Shown here: positions 50,897 through 63,185 of the stretch, in pieces | How positions within the stretch are numbered: the first letter of the stretch is position 1 | Layout of the letters: every line of letters starts with the position of its first letter | From: Euborellia annulipes | Taxonomy: Eukaryota > Arthropoda > Insecta > Dermaptera > Anisolabididae | Length of the DNA: 64,000 bases | Direction of reading: 5' to 3' | NCBI GenBank assembly: GCA_023213315.1 | Contig: JAKCPI010010687.1 | Span: 1-64,000, forward strand | Program-made: the position numbers and the translations under genes | The notes under the pieces: generated by a model | Told to the model about the DNA's origin: nothing | Database searches by the model: none | Seen by the model: the letters and a program-made list of their open reading frames with translations, nothing else

Positions 50897-51065
50897 CGGG
50901 GGTCGAAAACATCAACAGCCAAGTTTGTTTTGGTTACGAGCTGGCTGGCTGAGCTGTGGGAACGACCGAGCGTTCCCCTTTGTGCTCGGCACGCATGGGT
51001 AGCTCGAACGCGCGCCAGGTGTGCCGAAACCTCCTCCCTTATCATTCAAATTAAACTTTTGCTTT
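50897..51065 (-). promoter_or_regulatory. GC-rich 5' flank of CCDC112
   Basis: The 160 bases upstream of the ATG are much more GC-rich than the surroundings and rich in CpG. An overlapping upstream reading frame starts at 51045 and runs past the CCDC112 ATG in another frame, so it could reduce translation if transcribed. Confidence 0.4.
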
Positions 51066-52284
51066 AAGAAATTTATCTTCTTTCAAACACTCGTATAAGA
51101 TATGTATATATACAATATATATATATATATTTAACATTTATTGAACTTTTACATATTTAATTATTTAATATGCTTATGTGCAAATTAATCTTCAACTTTT
51201 AATTAATTTGACAAATATTAAAATGAGTTTTTTTTTTTTTTAGAATCATTAAAAGAATGATAAGAGCATATCTAAAGTTTATTTATTTGGAAAAACATTG
51301 TTTTATTACTATAAAAAATAAATATTTACATTGTACAGACAGACTATATCATCTGCGTATTTACAGTGTATTTGCCATTGGAGTAGAAGAGGAAGGGGAG
51401 GGAGGTACTATTTAGTTAATATAAAAAATTCATTAAATAAAAATAAAAAGCCTGCCGGAAGGCCTCTGTACTTATTTGTTTAAAATATATGTACATTTTG
51501 AAAGAGGGGGCCAATGGAGCTTTAGGCCAAGGCTCCGAAAAAAATCGATATGGATATTTATCAAAATAAATAAATTACCCAACAGAGGCCGTAACGGCAA
51601 CATTCTCGAATCTCTTGGACTAGCCAGGATTTTTGGTTATAGAAAAAATAAACAATTTTTTTGTTTTCGCGAAAGCTTAGACTTAGGGCCAGGCCTCCCC
51701 TTAATTCGCCACTGTAGAAAAGATGCGATTTTCAGTCCTCAGGTGCTTCAGACAACGAGCACAAGAAGATCGCTTGAAAAAAGCCTATTGCGCAGTGAAT
51801 AAAAGTTTGCTCAGGCCCCTACGTATTCTCAGAATCAAGAAGCCATTCTAGTGTTTGTAACTACCAAAGCAATCAGCGTGTGGAACGTCCCCCGGTAGCC
51901 ATAGGTACTTTTTGATTACAATATATGAGTAAAATTCAAAATCTCTAAATGGCCTAAGAAGCCAACAAGGATGAAAAAAACTACCAAAGCAATATAATTA
52001 CAATTCGGAGAAAAAGTTTAAGGGCCCTTAAAAAGGAACAGCTTTAATTAACTTACTTAATGAGAGCTTTTTATAATTCCCATCCTTAATAACGACTATT
52101 TTTAACGAATCAAAGTTATTTTAATTTATCTAGAAAAATATTATTTTAAAAAATCATATTTTTATAATAAAGTCAAAGAAATTTTTTTTTCTTGAAAAAC
52201 TGAAGGAAATCAAAATTAAAAGTTGGGAAATATATAAAAAATTTCAAAAATATTAGTGCATATTTAATTTATCTTCATTAAACA
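51066..52284. other. Intergenic stretch upstream of CCDC112
   Basis: AT-rich with a second copy of the 5S-like SINE body at 51870-51912 (GCAATCAGCGTGTGGAACGT, CCCGGTAGCCAT). Nothing gene-like. Confidence 0.5.
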
Positions 52285-52465
52285 CATGGGCGTAACTAGG
52301 GGGGTGCCAGGGGGGCCTGCCCCTCCAGAAGGCTCGTGGCCCCCCCTCCCAGGAAGCTCCCTGCCCCAAGAAAAATTGAGAAAATATGGGGCTTTCCAGG
52401 CCCCCAGAGGATAGCTGGTCTCATGCCCCCCCCCCCCCCAGTCAAATTCTCTAGTTACGCCCATG
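52285..52465. mobile_element. hAT-type MITE, CATGGGCGTA family, copy 2
   Basis: Ends CATGGGCGTAACTAG and CTAGTTACGCCCATG; flanks ATTAAACA and ATTGCACA agree at 6 of 8. Frames across it are not genes. Confidence 0.75.
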
Positions 52466-53352
52466 ATTGCACATACAGATCAGATTCATATGCGAGGGAG
52501 ATAAAAAAAAAATGAAATTTTTTCAATTCTAACATATCCCAGCATCGGGGCGACCAGTAAGGGGGCAGGGGAAGAGAAAAAATAGGTAATAAATTTATAG
52601 TCTTTTTATTTAAAAAAAAGTGACTTATATTTGTTTTAACTATTATTATCCATAAAACCCACGAAGGATCCGGCTTAATGCCAAACAGGAGAATCGCTGC
52701 AAAAAAATTCATACCTTCCCCCACCCCCCTCTGACAAATCCTAGTTGCATCACTATTTTCTTGACTTGTAGGAAGATTAAAATTTTTTTCAAACTCCGTG
52801 AATAACATTCATCAGGTGCTGAATAAGTTATTTGTAATCAAATTCAGAGAAAGAGATTTTGATTCATACACAATAACCGTTTTGTTATTTCCCCTATGCT
52901 ATTCATGCATGGGTTCCTTTTCTTTTTGAAACATTTAATTATAAGCAAATTTCACTTTATATCATAATTTAGATCATATAATTTATGTATAATAAATAAA
53001 CAAATCAAACAAGACTCAATTTTTATAAATTTATAAGAGAAGTATTATTAAATTTTTTTCTCAAACCCCCCCCCCCCCCGCATATCCTCCTGTATAGAAA
53101 AATTTGAAGCAAAAAAGTTTTTAATTTAATATTCATTAGAATAGATTTTTTTTGATGGCCTCTGGCGCTAAGACTAATATCAGAAAAAAACGTATCCGCT
53201 TATATTTTTAGACAAAATTTTTTACCTTCAAAAGTTGCTTTGTTGTTGTTGTTGACTAGTTTTCGATTTAAGAAAAAGAAAAACCTGAAAAACAAGTGAA
53301 AATTCGTTAGTTATTCTGATTTAACAAATGGTTTTTGAAAAAGATTAAGGTA

Positions 53353-53561
53353 CAGTGAAGGACAATATCAAGTCCCACCCATGCGTTTTCTACTTGTGAT
53401 TATTTCATTGTTTTTATAAGAGAAAATGAAAAAGTTTATTGGAAATTTTCTAAGTTTGAACCATAAAAATTTCCATTAAAAAATATATATTTTTTTTAAA
53501 AAACAATGAAATAATCACAAGTAGAAAACGCAAGGGTGGGACTTAATATTGTCCCTCACTG
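53353..53561. mobile_element. Tc1/mariner-type MITE, copy 4
   Basis: CAGTGAAGGACAATATCAAG and TATTGTCCCTCACTG, TA flanks, 209 bp. An R1 copy begins right after it. 52466-53352 before it is AT-rich without a gene. Confidence 0.85.
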
Positions 53562-53571
53562 TACAAAAAAA

Positions 53572-54478
53572 TCTGGTGTGTCAACCACAGAACTGTGCGA
53601 CCAGTCACATTAGATTTTTTGTTCTTTTAGTTTTCTCCAATATATTAAAATTCAAGATGTAAAATTTATAAAGATAGCAAAATATTTATATATATGAAGT
53701 ACAAGAGTAAAGTAGTCTTCAATCAAATGTGAGGCCAAAATGAGAATATAAATTTTAAAGAGGTTCTAAAAAATAATTTTAATCAAAATCGTTAGAGCCC
53801 ATTTTGAGAAATTCGAAAAAAAAAAACTGAAAAAGTACTAGTAATCTTTGACAGATTTTGGTCAAAAGCTTATTTTCACACCTCAGGAGGGTGCCTAACT
53901 TAAATATAAAATTTCAATTCCTTAGCTCAATTCCTTCATGCTTAAAATCGTTACACAGACAGGTCAACCAAAATCTCGACATCGAATTTTTCGATCGCAA
54001 TACTTTCTATATATATGCATAGGCGCCGGAACTGGGGGGGGGCAAGGGTAATTGCCCCCCTGACATCCTATGGGGGGGGGGGGCAATATGTCTTCTTTTA
54101 TTTCATTTATTTTTAAAAATGATATATTTTTACTTTTGAAAAATAAAATCTAAATTTAAAAAAATTAAAAGAGTAAGAAATTCATTTTTTTCCAAATTTT
54201 TTCCAAAAATTTTTGATAAAATCACTAGCAAATTTTTTTAAATTTTAATTTTATTAAAATTGTGATTTTATTTAAAATTTTTAAAGCTTTATAGTAGATT
54301 TGTTTTTGTTTTATACTATTTGAACATATTAAATTATTTTAATTTTCTAAAAAAAAATTTTTTGCCCCCCCCCCCCCCTGATTCAAATTCAGTTCCGGGG
54401 GCCCTGTATATATATATATATATATATACAGGGCCCCCTATATACATTCCTTATATAGGTAAGAGAAAGTAAAAATTA
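53572..54478 (+). repeat. R1 copy split by a MITE
   Basis: AATCTGGTGTGTCAACC head to GGTAAGAGAAAGTAAAA tail, interrupted at 54021-54415 by an element with ends AGGCGCCGGAACT and AGTTCCGGGGGCCCT and internal poly-G/poly-C. Confidence 0.75.
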
Positions 54479-54479
54479 T

Positions 54480-55270
54480 TCTATTATAATTAAAATGAAA
54501 TTATCATTTGAAGAAAAAATGTTTTATATTTTAAAACAAAGCCTATTCCACTTATATTCGAGGATTATTTAAATAATATAACTGAGTATTTAGAGAAAAT
54601 ATTATTGCTACGAATGTTTTTCTTTGTTGTTGTTGTTGTTTTGATTGCGGTCTTGAGTAGGGTTAAAGAAAGAGAAAAAACCTGCAGAACAAGTGCAATT
54701 TTTCCATCTTCTTCAGTTAAAGAAAGAAAGAAAGGAAATAGTGAGTGAGTAGTACCAGGGAGAGTGGGGGGGAGTGGGGGGAGAAGGAAAAGTAGGGGAG
54801 GTTAACTCTTGGTTGTTAAAAATTTAGTGAAGAAAACAAAATCCCAGGGGCCGAAATGGATTGAATTCTTCTGCCTTTGATTTGTACAGGATCCATCAGA
54901 GAGCTGAGATGCTGCACTAGTCATTCTCTCCCTCTCTCTCTTTTTCTTTCAAACACACACACACTCACACAAACGCACAGATAAATACTCTCCTAGGAAA
55001 ACCAGTTTGCCCAGCTAAGGTCATCGCTACCCATGGGCAGTTCACTTTACACGGAGATCCAACCGTTTTTATTTTTTCTCTCTCTTCAAACTAAATTTCA
55101 AATCAAGAATTAGAAAATAAAAGTATATAAATTCGAATTTTTTCGCCGCCGATCCCGCACCGCGGGATTAATAATGGCGAGGACAGAAGAAGAAGAAATT
55201 CGAATTTTTTGAAAAGTTTCATATGAGAATAAGACAAAAATTTATTTTTTTCATTAAAGTTATGTTTAAA
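54480..55270. promoter_or_regulatory. GA/CT-rich and GC-rich patch
   Basis: GAGTGGGGGGGAGTGGGGGG, CTCTCCCTCTCTCTC and CACACACACACTCACAC tracts, a CCCATGGGC palindrome near 55031, and hairpin ATCCCGC-ACC-GCGGGAT (55152-55168). Could be a promoter of an unseen gene; no coding exon supported. Confidence 0.25.
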
Positions 55271-55284
55271 ATTTCAATAAAAAA

Positions 55285-55556
55285 AATCTAGTGTGACTGA
55301 TCGCACAGGACAACTTTCTCTTACCTTTGGTGATGGCAAAATTGAAATATAAATATATAATGAGAAAATACATTTTAAAGAGGATCTAAAAAATAATTGA
55401 TTTATGAAGGAGCGAATGTTGAAAAAATCGAAAAAACTGAAAAAGTACATCAGTAGAGTACTAGTACTTTTTGTCAGATTTTGTTCAAAAGCTTCGTGTC
55501 ACGTCCCAGGGGGTACCTAACTTAAATATAAATTTTCAACCTCTTTTCGTTTTGTT

Positions 55557-55588
<32 letters not shown>

Positions 55589-55736
55589 GACCATGCTGCG
55601 AAAACCCCTTTTTTGGACTCAGGGGACCTCAAAACTTATATATCCGTCAAAATCTCGACATCGAATTTTTGACATGAATCCAATACTTCGATTTATATAT
55701 ATATTATTACAAATATACATAGGTAAGAGAAAGTAA
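55285..55736 (+). repeat. R1 copy
   Basis: TAGTGTGACTGATCGC head; 24-base CA tract at 55557-55583; GGTAAGAGAAAGTAAAA tail. Confidence 0.75.
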
Positions 55737-55740
55737 AAAT

Positions 55741-57290
55741 AGTCAATAAGATTAAAATATAATTTTTAATTACAAATAAAACATTATAAATTTATTTGCG
55801 CATTCCAAACTCAGCATTCTTTTCTTTCTCTTCTAACAAAAAGGAATCCGACAACTCTAGAGAAAACAATTTGCGAGTTATGCATTTGTATATTTTTGAA
55901 AAAGAGAAAATTTGTAAAATTTTAGTCAACAAGAATATAACTTGAGTGTAAAATAAAATTTCAATTATAACCATAGTCAGATATGTGATATGTGGGGAGG
56001 GGGGGGGGGTCAAATCCAGTGACGTCATTTCAGTTTTTGCTTAGGGGGAGACAAAAAATTATTCCTCTATATTTTTATCTATATTATCTTCTATACTTAT
56101 TTATTTTATTTATAAATAAAAATATAAAAGAGAAATATAATTAATTAATTTTTCTGTTTAACTGTGGTTCATTTGTAAAAATTACAACGTATCGGCCACA
56201 CTTTCTGAGAGCTTTCCTCAAGTACAAGATTACAATGGTTATTAAATCTTAAGACAATCTCATTTGGCTTGAATAGTTTATATTTATTCATCATTAGCAA
56301 CTCCCCCCCCCCCCCCAAAAAAAAAGTAATCTGGCTTCGGTCCTGATTATGACATTTACTATAGCACCAAAAAAATTTAGAAGGTCAACCTTTTCACATT
56401 TTTTAATTAAATTGCACACTTTTCTACTTTTATTTTTATAAATGTTGAAAAATAACTCTAAATCAAGAAGAGATTTTATTTTATTCTTTGAAAGTGTTTC
56501 CCCAGGTCTGTTACCGTTAGTGGACGTTTTTTCCGGCCAGGCAAGCAAGCAAGCAAGTAGATAGAAGAGAGAGAGAAAGAGAGAGTCAGGTAAAGAAAGA
56601 GGGAGAGGGAGAGAGCATCCCTTCGTTGGTTGCCCTTTGCCTTGGCTGCCCTTGCCTTCTTGCTTGCATGCTCAGGCATCCCAAGGCAAAAGCAGGTGTG
56701 CATCAGGCAACTTAATTCAAAATCCCACTCGTCTAAATATCCATATCTAACCGAATTTGAATAAAATTAATCACACATTTTGAAATTTTATTTTATTGTA
56801 GCGACATTATTCGATAATAAACAAAGATCATATTAAAATATATCACTGTTTATTGAAATGAAGGAGTTTTTATTAATTATTTTAAATTAATTTTTCATCT
56901 CCTTTTATTAAATAAAAAATAATGCTCCTAACGACATTAATGGCTTGCAGGGAAACAGGTTTTTTTTTTGAAAACTTGAAATTGAACCCAATGTTTGTAT
57001 TTATTTGAAAATGATAAACAAGAAAAAGCTAGTCCAACTATATTTTGTTTGAGGAACAAGCTTTCTTCGTTCTAATGTGTATTCATGGGTGGAGGGACGT
57101 GTGGAAAAGGGCCAGCCAGACCTCAGGCTAAAAAAAAAATTCGATAAAACAAAAGAAAAAAAAAGTGCAAAATTCATAACCACTCATTATGGGACTAACA
57201 ATAAAAAATTTTATTTGTGCTTCCCTCCATCCCCAATAATAATCCTTACTCCATTACTGAATATAACTTTTTACAAACTACGATAAAAGA
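55741..57290. other. Intergenic stretch with a GC/GA-rich patch
   Basis: At 56500-56720: GGCAAGCAAGCAAGCAAG, a GA-rich run and GCCTTGGCTGCCCTTGCC. Poly-C at 56306-56317. No coding exon supported. Confidence 0.35.
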
Positions 57291-57296
57291 AAATGA

Positions 57297-58013
57297 TTTT
57301 TTTATGTCAAGATATATTTAGTTACCGCTGATATATTATAATTCAAGATGTAAAGTTTGTAACCATGGCAATCATTTCAATTTCTCCTTCTTTCCTATGA
57401 AGCACAAGAGTAAAGTGTGCTTCAAAAGAATTCAAGGGCAAAATGAGAATATACATTTTAAAAAACATCTAAGAAATAATTGATTTTTGAATTTTATTCA
57501 AAATCGTTGGAACGAATTTTGAGAAAATCGAAAAAACTGAAGAAGTACACCAGTAAAGTACTTGTACTTTTTGGCCGATTTTGTTCAAAAGCTTATTTTT
57601 ATGCCTCAGCGGGGTGCGTAACTTAAATATAAAATTTCAACCTCCTAGCTCAATTCCTTCATTCTTTAAATTGAACACACAAACACAGAGACAGACCATG
57701 TTGAGAAAACCACTTTTTTGGATTCACGGGACCTCAAAACGTGTATATCCATCGAATTTTTGACATGAATCCAATACTTTCTCTATATATAGGCATGGAC
57801 GTAACTAGAGAATTTGGCTGGGGGGCCATGGGACTAGCCATCCTCGATGGGGGGGGGGGGGACATGGGACCAGCAATCCTCCGGGGGGCCTGGAAACCCC
57901 CATATTTTCTCAATTTTTCTTGGGGCAGGGAGCTTTCTGGGGGGGGCCGGGACCCCCTCGGCACCCCCCTAGTTACGCCCATGTATATACGTAAGAGAAA
58001 GTAAAATGATTTT
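57297..58013 (+). repeat. R1 copy split by a CATGGGCGTA-family MITE
   Basis: Full R1 from the GTCAAGATATATTTAG side to GTAAGAGAAAGTAAAA. MITE 57794-57983 has ends CATGGACGTAACTAG and CTAGTTACGCCCATG with flanks TATATAGG and TATATACG (7 of 8). Confidence 0.8.
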
Positions 58014-58189
58014 GCAATTAAATAATAATTGAAAATATCAATTTATATTTATTTTCTTTGGTTACGTTAATTATGATAAAACTTAACATGTCTATTAATA
58101 TTTCGAAAAATTTACACTTTCTTTATAGTAGATTGTTAAAAAAAAATATTTCCCGAATAAGTGAAAGTTTTTTCTCAAATAAATAGGAA

Positions 58190-58690
58190 AGGTCAGGTAA
58201 ATTAATATCCTTGGTTGTCTAGTAGAAGCAGTTGGGAATAATAATGCGCTAAGCGAAAAGTCATGTTAAACTGAGATTGACAGCTCATCCCTTAAGGTCT
58301 TTGACTCATAGAGAGAAAGAGAGAGAATTTAGTTCCAATGAGAGAGTGAGAGAGAGTTTATTCGATTAAAAGATAATGAAAGAGAGGTTTTTGGTACAGG
58401 ATGGATGACCATCTCTATCCTCCAAGAGTAGAGAATGAAGGTGTTCTCATCTAAGATGGATGTGTTTTTATAGAGTATATAGTGTGTGTGTGTATGTACG
58501 AGGCAAAAAGAGCCCAAGTCCAAGTCTTGACTCTTGGTTCTTGCCACGCCAGCAAGAAAGAGGCAAGCAAAGCGCATTCCTCACGGAGTTGCCTCCAGGC
58601 CCGGGCCAGCCAAGCCTCTCGGCCTCTCTCCCTTCTATTTTATAAATACAAGTATATACTATGGGTATAAGCCCTTTCCCTCCTCCCTTA
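58190..58690. promoter_or_regulatory. GAGA-rich and GC-rich patch
   Basis: AGAGAGAAAGAGAGAG and GAGAGAGTGAGAGAGAG runs, then a GC-rich block (58540-58630) with a TATTTATAAAATAG box on the minus strand at about 58640. Looks promoter-like for a minus-strand transcript; no exon confirmed. Confidence 0.3.
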
Positions 58691-58997
58691 TCTAAAACCG
58701 CACTCAATTTAAATAAAAAAGTGTTCCTGTATTCTCTTGTGTGTCTTTTTTGCACTAACTACTTTGGAGATCTTTTAACCAGTTTTCAAAATACTCAATT
58801 TAAATATATATAATTAGTAATAAAAAATAAATTTTTATTAATATAAGTAATAATTATTTATGATAGTTGTTTGGCGGAGTTCAACAAGTTTCATAATTTA
58901 TTCTTAGTGGTTGTGCTGCCAGTTTTCAAAAAGGGTAAAAAAAGTATTTTTATAATGAAATTTGAGGATATTAGAGTTAGAGGTAAATGTACCGGGC

Positions 58998-59270
58998 TAT
59001 ATATGATATTTTTACTTTCTCTTACCTCTATATATCTTAATATAAAGAGAGAGAAAGTATTGGATTCATGTCAAAAATTCGATGTCGAGATGGATATACT
59101 CGTTTTGAGATCCCCTGAATCCAAAAAAGTGGTTTTCGCGAACTGGTCTCTCTGTGTGTGTGTGTCTGTGAACAAAATATCTCAAGAACGAAAAGAGCTA
59201 GGAAGTTAAATTTTAAGTTAGGCACCCCCATGGAACGTGACACGAAGCTTTTGAACAAAGAGTACATAAG
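58998..59270 (-). repeat. R1 copy, 3' part
   Basis: TTTTTACTTTCTCTTACC tail, GTGGTTTTCGCG, GTGTGTGTGTCTGTG and AGGCACCCC blocks. A reversed R1 head lies at 59445-59480. Confidence 0.75.
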
Positions 59271-59280
59271 ATTTTTTTAT

Positions 59281-61127
59281 TTTAATTTTTTCTCGGGGGG
59301 AGGGGGCGATCGCCCCGTCTACCCCCCCCCCCCTTTCAACACGTTCCTGTCTCTACCAATAAAATGTGCGGTTATACCTAAATAAGTCATATTTGCAGCT
59401 GATTCCCAACAATCAGTCCCCAAGCTCTTATGGAAGGGTAAGAGAAAATTGTGCTAGGCGCCAGTCACACCAGATTTTTTTAAGAAGCGAGCCCGAAATT
59501 TTGGTGAAGGAAAGGCAGAGATGCAGTGGCATATTCAAGGATGAGAGTGTAATGCGGGAAATAATGATTTAGTATATTTTAATTCTGGATACAAATTAGC
59601 ATTCAAAAAAGAACTTTTGTATCAACATATTCATTTTTTTTCTGTTCAAAGGGGTGGGAGAGGGGGTCTGGGAGCTGTAGTGCGCGCACTGGTTAAAGCC
59701 ATGCAAATAAACAGAAATGATGAAAGAACTATTTTTTTTGGCCAATAAAGTCTAAATTGCATGTGGAGATGGCAGACAGTGGCATAACGTACACCCCTTC
59801 AAACCACGAGGTGCGGGGGGGGAGGGGGGGCGGACCCTGTGGAGGTCCGGCGGGCCGGGCCTTGACAAAAATTTCGGATTACGCGGCAAAAATTTTCAGC
59901 TAAAATACGTTATGCCGCTGATGGCAGAGTATTCCAAACAACATAAACAAATAAATCTTTGATACAGGTTAATTAAACTGATAATATTAATGAATGAATC
60001 ATTTGTAATTACCCCTATATGCCACTGCATTCATTTCATCAATTTGACTCAATATTGAATGAATATTATATTAATTAATTATTATTATAGCATGGGAAAG
60101 TAATGAAATATATTTTTCTTTAAATAATAAATAAATATGTTCAATAGTCAATTTAGCCTTTAATGCCAGATCCTTATTTAAATTCCCAATAAGACCGAAA
60201 AGATTTATTTAAATTAATCACTCAGTATAACAGTCAGTAATCATGTTATTTATTAGGTATAATAGCATTGTTTCAAAGTTCTAACATGGCAAAAAGTCCT
60301 TAAAAATTCTTTTAAGTTCAATATTTACGAATTTGATGGCGCTTATTAAAAAATATTACAGATTAAATATAATGTTTAGGCGAAACAAGTTGCTTCAAAA
60401 TTTTTTCCCTCCCTCAGGTTCTAATATGCTTGCAAACAATACCCTCAGAGCAGGTAAAAAGAAATCTTGTCAGTTAAAAATAAATCCCTAAACTGGTCTG
60501 GAAATTATTTATTGGACCCCATCGTTGGTGAGCACCTTGAAAGGAGGCAGAAGGGTCTGTTCCGTTTTTGTTTCGAAGTTTAAGGGGTGCTGTCTCCCTT
60601 TAGGGTTGGTAACTGGCTCCTTTGGGGAACATGAACCCTCATCTTGGTCCCTTCTTCGTAAGGGTCGACAACCAGATATTTTGTATCCCTATTCTTTCTT
60701 TCCCTCATCTGCTAAAATTATTTTTAACTGAAATTAGTAATGGAAAATTTTTTTAAAAATTAAATAAAAAAATTATATTCTTATGTTTTTGAAGGTAACG
60801 AGATTAAAAAAAAAAAAATTTAAATTAATTAAGGGGAAGAAATTATTTGATCCAGAATGGTTCTAGAAAATTTTGATGGTAGGGCATTACAAGAGGGGAA
60901 ATTAAATTCAGATATTTTTTCATCTCATTTTAAAATTTATCTTCTCTACAATTAACGAAGCGCCAGGCTGTACTACGGGCCAGCTTGGATCTATAATTTC
61001 AAAATCCTAAATTATGGAAATAATAAATCAAGGAATAAAAAGAGAATATATTAATCACTTAATTAAATAAAAACGAATTTTTGATCAAAATATATAATCT
61101 CTATATGGAATGAGCTCTCTCAAAAAA
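59281..61127. other. Intergenic stretch
   Basis: Holds poly-C/G runs near 59300-59332, the repeat shared with 6196-6420 (59485-59690), and a MITE at 59777-59930. A 68-codon plus frame at 60525-60731 has no recognised domain. Otherwise AT-rich. Confidence 0.4.
59777..59930. mobile_element. hAT-type MITE, CAGTGGCRTAACGTA family, copy 1
   Basis: Ends CAGTGGCATAACGTA and inverted TACGTTATGCCGCTG; both flanks read ATGGCAGA exactly. Confidence 0.88.
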
Positions 61128-61582
61128 AAATCTGGTATGACTGGTCGCACAGCACACAACTTTCTTTTACTTTCGGTAATCGAAAGTTGTGTTCTGTACT
61201 TGTCACACCAGATTTTTTGTGTTGGCATATGATTAGTTTCCAACAGCACGGTACATTCGAATTTTAAGTAGTAGGGTAGTAAGTAGTGTAGGGAAAAATA
61301 TCTATATTTTGTTACCTTAGCAACCATTTCTCTTAACTTTCTATGAAGTACAAGAGTAAAGTGGTGTTCAGAATATTTCAATGGCAAAATGAGAATATAC
61401 ATTTTAAAGAGCATCTAAAAAAATATTTGATTTTTGAATTTTAATCAAAATCGTTGAAGTGAATTTTGAGAAAATCAAAAAAAAAAAAAAAAAAAAAAAA
61501 AAACTGAAAAATTACATCAGTAAAGTACAACCTCCTAACTCTTTTCATTCTTGAAATATTTTGTTCACAGACACACAGACGG

Positions 61583-61619
<37 letters not shown>

Positions 61620-61745
61620 GATCATGTCGCGAAAACCGTTTTTTTTGGATTCAGGGGACCTCAAAACGTGTAAATCCATCAAAATCTCGACATCGAATTC
61701 TCTCTCTATATATTAACATATATAAAGGTAAGAGAGAGTAATAAT
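61128..61745 (+). repeat. R1 copy, near full length
   Basis: AATCTGGTATGACTGGTCGC head hairpin through a 24-base CA tract (61589-61612) to GGTAAGAGAGAGTAA. The minus-strand frame across the head is not a gene. Confidence 0.8.
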
Positions 61746-62264
61746 AAATCAGGAGTGATTTGCCTAAATTTTGAAAAAATGCGTTTTAAGTACATTTCTT
61801 GATGATGGATTTATATCAAAAGTTAATACAGATCTTCAATTTTAACCAGAACCACATACCAACGAAAATTAAGGGTCATACATTTTTTTTACTTTCACTC
61901 TCCTTCCTCTGAAGAAATAGAACCATTGAAGAAAAAAATCACGTACACTTAATTAAAGATTAAATAAAAATCTATTATTTTTCTTTATTATTTCGATAAA
62001 GCTAGCTATGTGATCGTTCAAGTAAAAACATAATAAGGAGGATAATTAAAATGTATGAGAATATAAGCGAGGGGAGTCGAGGCGTGGGAAGGAGACCCAA
62101 AGCATGAAATGAGGAGAAAAAAAAGCACAAATCGTGCCGATTGGACCCACAAGACCTTTTCTTTGCTTTCTAAATGATAAATAACAACAAATTGTGAGTT
62201 GAATATTTTATAGTATCATATATACAAATTTAAAAACAATGATCAAAAGAAAAATTTATTTAAA

Positions 62265-62470
62265 AAAATGCTCTAGTACTTTTTAGCAGTTTTTGTTCAA
62301 AAGCTTATTTTGAATGTCTGGGAGGGTGCCTAAGTTAAATATAAAATTTCAATTCCTTCATGCTTAAAATCGTTACACACAGACTGACAGACCAATTTGC
62401 ATGACCCATTTTTTGGACTCAGGGGACTTCAAAACGTGAATATCCGTCAAAATCTCGACTCAGTTACCAA
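62265..62470 (+). repeat. R1 fragment
   Basis: CTAGTACTTTTTAGC, GGGAGGGTGCCTAAG and GGACTCAGGGGACTTC blocks. 61746-62264 is AT-rich without a gene. Confidence 0.65.
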
Positions 62471-62559
62471 ATATATTATTTTCGAATTTTTTGATTAAAA
62501 AAAAATATATAGATCTATATAGTTAAAAAGACTACAGCAGCATGTAGGCATAAATAATA

Positions 62560-63185
62560 TTTTTACTTTCTTTTACCTATATATGTTAATATATAGAGAG
62601 AAAGTACTGGATTCATGCAGTGGCGTAACGTACGCCCCCGCAGACCCCGCGTTGCGGACCTTGGGGGGCCCACGGGCCAGGCCAGGCTAAAAAACTGTAT
62701 CTCTTCAGGGGTCCGATAAAAACGGAAAAATTTAGATAAAAAAAAAAATAATGAAAATTTCTCTTTGAGAGGACCCGGAGCTCTCAGGTTTCAGGGATAT
62801 TCGGTATTTTAAAAATATTTTTTGTATGGTCTAACAATGGGGCCCGAAATAAAGGGTTATGGGGGGGCCCAGCTAAAAAACGTTACGCCATTGGATTCAT
62901 GTCAAAAATTTGGATATCAAATGGCTTAAATAAGAATGCCTGGACCCCCAATAGATAATTGCTAAAATACTGAGTATCGTAAAAACTCTTATTTGGCTTA
63001 AGTTGCCGAAAAGACTGTGTGTATGTGTGTGAATGGGAAGTTAGTTTTTTTAATGTACTCTACTGTCGGAAACTTAATATATGCCGACACAAAAAATCTG
63101 GTGTCACAAGCACAGAACACAACTTTCGATTACCAAAGGTAAGAAATAGCTGTGTGCTCTGCGACGTCACACCAGATTTTTATTA
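62560..63185. repeat. R1 end, family-A SINE, reversed R1 head, with inserted MITE
   Basis: TTTACTTTCTTTTACC R1 tail, interrupted by the MITE at 62618-62893, then TGGCTTAAATAAGAATGCC family-A SINE with GTGTATGTGTGTGAATGGG tail, then a reversed R1 head ending GTCACACCAGATTTTTAT. Confidence 0.65.
62618..62893. mobile_element. hAT-type MITE, CAGTGGCRTAACGTA family, copy 2
   Basis: Ends CAGTGGCGTAACGTACG and AAACGTTACGCCATTG; both flanks read GATTCATG, which is also the continuous R1 sequence when the MITE is ignored. Confidence 0.9.

Noticed and set aside
50533..51067. Several frames overlapping the CCDC112 5' end on both strands
   Set aside because: They are shadows of the coding frame or run through its 5' flank; none shows family similarity.
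57734..58004. Two frames of 82-87 codons with Gly/Pro-rich sequence
   Set aside because: They span a MITE with poly-G runs inserted in R1.
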